Source: CAMPJU01 sp036675265 (GTDB taxonomy: Bacteria > Pseudomonadota > Gammaproteobacteria > Xanthomonadales > Xanthomonadaceae). From it: a stretch of DNA of 55,516 nt. The position numbers were made by a program, and so were the translations under genes. Shown here one piece after another: positions 50,028 through 55,516 of the stretch. A model generated the notes under the pieces. It did no database searches. It had not been told where the DNA came from and was given only the letters and a program-made list of their open reading frames with translations. The stretch covers positions 1-55,516 of the forward strand of contig JAKFFJ010000026.1 in NCBI GenBank assembly GCA_036675265.1. Direction: 5' to 3'. How positions within the stretch are numbered: position 1 is the stretch's first letter; every line of letters begins with the position of its first letter.

Positions 50028-51145
50028 CCGGAGCGCCGCCGGAACAGGAACGCCGAGATGCCCAGCATGACCGCGGGCGGCACCAGGAACGCGATCCGGT
50101 AGTCGAAGCGGTAGACGCTGGCGAGCTTCACGAACTGTTCCTGCAGCATCCAGAACCCGAGCGCGAACACGATGCCCAGGAACAGCCGCTTGCCGGTGCC
50201 ACCGCTGCGCAGCGTGCCGAAGGCGAACGGGATCGCCGCCAGGCACAGCGCAAGCACGTTGATCGGATAGAACCAGCGCGACCAGTAGATTTCCTCGAAT
50301 TCCGACGCGTCCAGCCCGTTGCGCTGGTAGTAGGCGATGCTCCTGCGCAATTCGCCGGAGCGCAGGTAGCGCGGACGGGTGACGCCAGCCAGCAGCGCGG
50401 TGTCGTCCAGGTGCGACTCCCACGTTTCGGTCGGGGTGGTCGAGCGTTCCACCGCGCTGTCCCCGAAGCGCGTGCGCACCACGTCACGCAGCTGCCAGCC
50501 ATTGTCGCGATGCTCGGCCTGGCCCGCGCGCGCGATCGACAGCAGCCGGCCGTCGTCGTCGAATTCGTAAAGGCGCACGTCGCGCAGTTCCAGCCACCGG
50601 TCCCCGCCCTCGACGCGTTCCATGCCCGTCTGCGCATTGAGGAACACGTCGCCCTCGCGCGCCCACAGGCCGGAGTACTGGGCGACGATCAGGTCGCTGG
50701 AGATCGAGGACGCCTTGATCGAATCCGCCCGGCGGTTGCCCCACGGACCCAGGGATTCGCCGCTGAACACCATCACCGCGGTCAGCAGCGCGAGTGCCGC
50801 GGCGGCGGCCAGGCTCAGTCGCCGGCGCGACAGCCCCAGCGCACGTAGCGCGGTCAGCTCGGAGGTGGCCGCCAGCTGGCCCAGCCCCATCAGCGCGCCG
50901 ATCACCGCAGCGGTCGGGAACAGCGTGTAGGCCCGGCGCGGCGCGGTGAACCCCACGTACGCGATCGCCTGCGGGAACCCGTAGTTGCCCTTGCCGATGT
51001 CGCCCATCTCCTCGAACACCGCGAGCACCAGGTCGAGCCCGAGCAGCACGGCCCAGGTGAGCAGCACCGTGACCAGCACGACGCGGCTGACATAGAGGTC
51101 GTGGACCTTCGGGAAGGTCCAGCCGCGCAGCGCGGCGGCGCTCAT
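50024..51145 (-). CDS. lptG: LPS export permease LptG
   Basis: LptG pairs with LptF and the LptB ATPases to extract lipopolysaccharide from the inner membrane and push it onto the LptC-A-D bridge. The 373 residues have three membrane segments at each end (VVLVTVLLTWAVLLGLDLVLAVF, LFPTAAVIGALMGLGQLAATSELTALRALGLS with its coupling helix, and the C-terminal FYPINVLALCLAAIPFAFG and beyond) around a periplasmic beta-jellyroll domain. The ATG at 51145 overlaps the lptF stop as ATGA; an ATG three codons upstream is less likely. Confidence 0.95.
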   Translation of the reverse strand: MSAAALRGWTFPKVHDLYVSRVVLVTVLLTWAVLLGLDLVLAVFEEMGDIGKGNYGFPQAIAYVGFTAPRRAYTLFPTAAVIGALMGLGQLAATSELTALRALGLSRRRLSLAAAAALALLTAVMVFSGESLGPWGNRRADSIKASSISSDLIVAQYSGLWAREGDVFLNAQTGMERVEGGDRWLELRDVRLYEFDDDGRLLSIARAGQAEHRDNGWQLRDVVRTRFGDSAVERSTTPTETWESHLDDTALLAGVTRPRYLRSGELRRSIAYYQRNGLDASEFEEIYWSRWFYPINVLALCLAAIPFAFGTLRSGGTGKRLFLGIVFALGFWMLQEQFVKLASVYRFDYRIAFLVPPAVMLGISAFLFRRRSG

Positions 51146-52218
51146 TGCCGCCACCGCCAGGCCGGCCGGCCGTCACGCGCGTAGAACCAGACGGCGATCG
51201 CGAGCAGCGGAAGCAGCAGCCACCACAGGCCCACCGCCGGCGGAACCTGCCCGGCCGCGATCCATTCCGTGCCCAGGGTCGCCAGGTTCATCCCCACCAG
51301 GTAGGCCAGGAACCCGAGCAGGATCCGGCCGTAACGCGTCTGCCGGGGACCGCTGCGCGCAAGCGGTATCGCGAGCAGCCCGAACGCCAGGGCCAGCAGC
51401 GGCGGCGCCAGGCGCCAGTGCAGCTGGGCCTGGGCCTCCGGCCGCGGATCGCCGACCAGCTGGACGGTCGTCAGCATTTCCGGGTCGTCGTCGTCCGCCA
51501 CCTCTTCCCGGTCGGGCAACTTGATCTCGTTGGCGGCGTAGCGCATCAGCCGGTAGTCGAGCCCGCCGTCGACGGGACCCTCGACCCGGAACCCGTCTTC
51601 CAGCCGCAGGTAGCGGTCCTCGCCCTCGCCGAAGTACAGCCGGCCGCCGGTCGCGGTCGTCACGTCCATCCGGTCGCCCTCCTGGCGATGCACGAAGATC
51701 CGTTGCAGCGACTCGCCGTCGCTGCTCGCCGCGCCGATGTACACCACGCCCCCGTCGGGCAACGGCGTGAACTTCCCCGGCTCCATCCCGGCCACCACCA
51801 GGCTGCGGTTGGCTTCCTCGATCATCGCGTTGGACACCCGCTGGCCCCAGGGGCCCAGCCAGAGCGAACACGCCCCGATGACCACCAGCACCGGCACCAG
51901 CAGCCAGGCCAGCGGCCGGGACATCCGGCCCGGCCCGACGCCGATCGCGGCCAGCACGGGCATCTCGGAGTCCCGGTAGAGCCGGCCCAGGGCGAGCAGC
52001 AGGCCGAGCATCAGCGCCAGCGGCAGGATCAGCGGCAGATAGGACAGGAGTTGCAGGCCGAGCTGGGACAGCATCAGCGATGCCGGCACCTTGCCCCGGG
52101 CGATCCGGTCCAGGACCACGCCGACCAGCGCGCTCATGCTGACCATGCCCAGCACGACCAGCGCGGCAAAGGTCGACTGGGCGAATTCGCGGAACAGGTA
52201 ACGGTCAAGCGTCGGCAT
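51142..52218 (-). CDS. lptF: LPS export permease LptF
   Basis: LptF is the partner permease of LptG. The 358-residue protein starts MPTLDRYLFREFAQSTFAALVVLGMVSMSALVGVVLDRIARGK, as in E. coli LptF. It continues with PLALMLGLLLALGRLYRDSEMPVLAAIGVGPGRM (coupling helix), a periplasmic jellyroll containing VVYIGAASSDGESLQRIFVHRQEGDRMDVTTATGG, a strongly acidic linker (EEVADDDDPEM near residue 245), and C-terminal membrane segments with WRLAPPLLALAFGLLAIPLARSGPRQTRYGRILLG. The order lptF-lptG divergent from pepA is conserved in gammaproteobacteria. Confidence 0.96.
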   Translation of the reverse strand: MPTLDRYLFREFAQSTFAALVVLGMVSMSALVGVVLDRIARGKVPASLMLSQLGLQLLSYLPLILPLALMLGLLLALGRLYRDSEMPVLAAIGVGPGRMSRPLAWLLVPVLVVIGACSLWLGPWGQRVSNAMIEEANRSLVVAGMEPGKFTPLPDGGVVYIGAASSDGESLQRIFVHRQEGDRMDVTTATGGRLYFGEGEDRYLRLEDGFRVEGPVDGGLDYRLMRYAANEIKLPDREEVADDDDPEMLTTVQLVGDPRPEAQAQLHWRLAPPLLALAFGLLAIPLARSGPRQTRYGRILLGFLAYLVGMNLATLGTEWIAAGQVPPAVGLWWLLLPLLAIAVWFYARDGRPAWRWRQ

Positions 52219-52233
52219 GGACTCGCTTCGGCA

Positions 52234-52262
52234 TTGGGCGGGGGCGGCGCTTGCTTTAGAAT
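52234..52262 (+). promoter_or_regulatory. Promoter of pepA-holC-valS
   Basis: TTGGGC (52234-52239), 17-base spacer, TAGAAT (52257-52262): an optimal sigma70 spacing with a 5-of-6 -10. Transcription would start near 52269 and leave a leader of about 70 bases before pepA. Confidence 0.5.
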
Positions 52263-52298
52263 TGGCGTTCTTTGCGCGCGGTGGCTGACGCCGCGGCG

Positions 52299-52304
52299 AT
52301 TGTA
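52299..52304 (-). promoter_or_regulatory. Possible -10 element of lptF-lptG
   Basis: TACAAT (5 of 6 to TATAAT) on the minus strand, 81 bases before the lptF ATG, in the 121-base divergent gap shared with pepA. The two promoters would be face to face, so their transcripts overlap by about 20 bases at the 5' ends. No clear -35. Confidence 0.35.
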
Positions 52305-52339
52305 CGGAAACTCCCGTCTCCGCTCTGGAAACCTGCTCG

Positions 52340-53824
<1,485 letters not shown>

Positions 53825-53830
53825 CCCGGG

Positions 53831-54256
53831 ATGCCGCGCGCCGACTTCTACCTGATCGGCAAGCCGCGCTTCCGCGACGAACCGCTCCTGCTGGTCTGCG
53901 AACTCGCGCGCAAGGCGCATGACGCCGGCCTCTGGACCCTGGTGCTGGCGCGCGACGCGGCGCAGGCCGAGGCGATCGACGACCTGCTGTGGGCCTTCGA
54001 CGACGATGCGTACATCCCGCACCAGGTCGCCGGACAGGACGACGAGGATGAGCTGGCGCCGGTGCTGATCGCCGCGCCCGGCACCGACGTGCCCCTGCGC
54101 CCGCTGCTGATCAACCTGCGCGACGCGGCGCCCGAGGGCGCCTTCGACCGCGTGCTGGAAGTGGTCCCGGCCGACCCCGCCGCGCGCGATCCCTTGCGGG
54201 CGCGCTGGAAGCATTACCAGGCGCGCGGTTTCGCGCTCGACAAGCACGACATGTGA
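53831..54256 (+). CDS. holC: DNA polymerase III chi subunit HolC
   Basis: HolC binds SSB and, with HolD (psi), links the clamp loader to single-stranded DNA at the fork. The 141 residues start ADFYLIGKPRFRDEPLLLVCELARKAHDAG, followed by DDLLWAFDDDAYIPHQVA, APVLIAAPG, LLINLRDAAPEGAFDRVLEVV and the C-terminal ARDPLRARWKHYQARGFAL, all matching the chi family. Length is near E. coli HolC (147). It begins 6 bases after the pepA stop (53824) and lies in the usual pepA-holC-valS arrangement. Confidence 0.95.
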   Translation: MPRADFYLIGKPRFRDEPLLLVCELARKAHDAGLWTLVLARDAAQAEAIDDLLWAFDDDAYIPHQVAGQDDEDELAPVLIAAPGTDVPLRPLLINLRDAAPEGAFDRVLEVVPADPAARDPLRARWKHYQARGFALDKHDM

Positions 54257-54278
54257 CATCGCCGACGAAGGCCCCTCG

Positions 54279-54560
54279 ATGAAAGTCATGCTCCTGATCT
54301 TCGCCACCGTGTTCATCGCCGAGATCGGCGACAAGACGCAACTGGCCACCATGCTCTTCTCCGCCGAGGGCAAGGCCTCGCCGATGCAGGTGTTCCTCGC
54401 ATCGGCCGGGGCGCTGGTGGTCGCCGCCGCGATCGGCGTGGCCGCCGGGCAGGTCATCGAGAAATTCGTCAGCCCGCAGGCGCTGAAGGTGGTGGCCGGC
54501 GTGGGCTTCGTCGCCATCGGCGCGTTCACGCTGTTCAGCGCGTGGAGGCCGGGCGCATGA
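54279..54560 (+). CDS. Half-size TMEM165/GDT1 (UPF0016) membrane protein
   Basis: A 93-residue membrane protein with one UPF0016 repeat: three hydrophobic segments and the signature E-x-G-D-K-T in FIAEIGDKTQLATMLF (Glu15 to Thr20). UPF0016/GDT1 proteins are cation transporters (manganese or calcium against protons); full-length members contain two such repeats with opposite topology. Here there is one, so a dimer, or a second half encoded elsewhere, would be needed. It is inserted between holC (22-base gap) and valS (ATGA overlap at 54557-54560), and so is co-expressed with valS. Confidence 0.85.
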   Translation: MKVMLLIFATVFIAEIGDKTQLATMLFSAEGKASPMQVFLASAGALVVAAAIGVAAGQVIEKFVSPQALKVVAGVGFVAIGAFTLFSAWRPGA

Positions 54561-55516
54561 CCGGCCTCGCGGCGAGCTACGACCCGGCGAGCCTGGAGTC
54601 GCGCCTGTACGCCGAGTGGGAAGCCGCCGGCCTGTTCGCGCCGAGCGGCAGGGGCGAGCCGTACGTGATCCTGCTGCCGCCGCCCAACGTCACGGGCACG
54701 CTGCACATGGGCCATGCGTTCCAGCACACGCTGCAGGATGCGCTGGTGCGCTACCACCGCATGCGCGGCTACGACACGCTGTGGCAGATGGGCACGGACC
54801 ACGCCGGCATCGCCACCGAGATGGTGGTCGCGCGCAACCTCGGGCTCGAGGGCAACGGCGAGACGCGCGATTCGCTGGGCCGCGAGGGCTTCATCGCCAA
54901 GGTGTGGGCGTGGCGCGGGCAGTCCGGCCACACGATCGAGCGCCAGATGCGCCGGCTCGGCACGTCGGGCGACTGGTCGCGCAGCGTGTTCACGATGGAC
55001 CCGATGGCCGCCGGCGCGGTGACCGAGGCGTTCGTGCGGCTGCACGAGGAAGGCCTGGTCTACCGCGGCCAGCGCCTGGTGAACTGGGACCCGGTGCTGC
55101 AGACCGCGATCTCGGACCTGGAAGTGGTGAACGAGGAAGAGGACGGGTTCCTCTGGTCCATCGCCTATCCGCTCACCGACGGCAGCGGCACGCTGGTGGT
55201 CGCGACCACGCGCCCGGAAACGATGCTCGGCGACACCGCGGTGATGGTGCACCCCGAAGACGAGCGCTATGCGCACCTCGTCGGGAAGACCGTGACGCTG
55301 CCGCTGAGCGGGCGCCAGGTGCCGGTCATCGCCGATGCCTACGTCGACCGCGACTTCGGCACCGGCGTGGTGAAGGTCACCCCCGCGCACGACTTCAACG
55401 ATTACCAGGTCGGACAGCGGCACCACCTGCCGCTGGTCAACCTGTTCACGCCGGACGCGAAGGTCAACGACAACGCGCCCGAGGCCTACCGCGGGCTGGA
55501 CCGTTACGACGCGCGC
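54557..55516 (+). CDS. valS: Valyl-tRNA synthetase ValS (truncated by window edge)
   Basis: ValS charges tRNA-Val. The visible N-terminal 320 residues contain YAEWEAAGLFAPSG, the class I signature PPPNVTGTLHMGHAF (HMGH at 50-53), MGTDHAGIATEMVVAR, RLGTSGDWSRSVFTMDP, and the beginning of the CP1 editing domain with VATTRPETMLGDTAVMVHPEDERYAHLVGKTV and YVDRDFGTGVVKVTPAHDFNDYQVG. The PPPNVTG and MLGDTAV segments mark valyl rather than isoleucyl or leucyl enzymes. The KMSKS loop and anticodon-binding domain lie beyond the window. Confidence 0.97.
   Translation, partial: MTGLAASYDPASLESRLYAEWEAAGLFAPSGRGEPYVILLPPPNVTGTLHMGHAFQHTLQDALVRYHRMRGYDTLWQMGTDHAGIATEMVVARNLGLEGNGETRDSLGREGFIAKVWAWRGQSGHTIERQMRRLGTSGDWSRSVFTMDPMAAGAVTEAFVRLHEEGLVYRGQRLVNWDPVLQTAISDLEVVNEEEDGFLWSIAYPLTDGSGTLVVATTRPETMLGDTAVMVHPEDERYAHLVGKTVTLPLSGRQVPVIADAYVDRDFGTGVVKVTPAHDFNDYQVGQRHHLPLVNLFTPDAKVNDNAPEAYRGLDRYDAR

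Overview
The window is a very GC-rich (about 70% G+C by eye), densely packed gammaproteobacterial chromosome segment. Gene content and order point to the Xanthomonadaceae/Lysobacteraceae (Lysobacter, Luteimonas or Xanthomonas type). Three things support this: a type II secretion operon in the Xps order E-F-G-H-I-J-K-L-M-N-D, a division/cell-wall cluster with no murD, and the nrdR-ribD-ribE-ribBA-ribH-nusB-thiL block. All assignments come from reading translations and motifs by eye; no database search was run.

Layout. (1) 1-15.1 kb, minus strand: a complete mra/dcw cluster read from mraZ down to a truncated ftsZ (mraZ-rsmH-ftsL-ftsI-murE-murF-mraY-ftsW-murG-murC-ddl-ftsQ-ftsA-ftsZ). Nearly every junction is a 1-17 base overlap. 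Upstream of mraZ is a promoter with five 10-bp-spaced G-rich repeats, a likely MraZ autoregulatory site. (2) 15.3-16.6 kb, minus: RNase P RNA (rnpB) and rsmI. (3) 16.65-19.65 kb, plus: a short LpoA-like lipoprotein, yraN and an FAD-linked oxidase, chained by TGATG overlaps. (4) 19.66-26.4 kb, minus: glyA-nrdR-ribD-ribE-ribBA-ribH-nusB-thiL, with a 106-bp palindromic element between ribBA and ribH. (5) 26.45-30.67 kb, plus: a GT41/SPINDLY-like glycosyltransferase, ettA and pyrF. (6) 30.65-43.6 kb, minus: the type II secretion operon gspE-[GIY-YIG element]-gspFGHIJKLMN-gspD, followed by two glycosyltransferase-like genes translationally chained to gspD. (7) 43.6-49.6 kb, minus: purL, dsbC, xerD. 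(8) 49.6-55.5 kb: an RDD membrane protein (plus), lptG-lptF (minus), then pepA-holC-GDT1-like-valS (plus, truncated at the right edge).

How the genes work together. Region 1 makes lipid-linked peptidoglycan precursor (murE, murF, mraY, murG, murC, ddl) and the septal machine (ftsL, I, W, Q, A, Z). murD is missing from its usual place between mraY and ftsW. Region 4 couples riboflavin synthesis to one-carbon metabolism and the ribonucleotide reductase repressor; the GTP cyclohydrolase II half of RibBA has lost its zinc cysteines. Region 6 is an outer-membrane-spanning secretion system. Between gspE and gspF sits a small element: one GIY-YIG nuclease gene bounded by 27-bp perfect inverted repeats. 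A gene-less pair of the same repeats, with paired stem substitutions, lies 11.5 kb away after ettA. This nuclease-plus-palindrome arrangement is the strongest candidate here for an under-described system.
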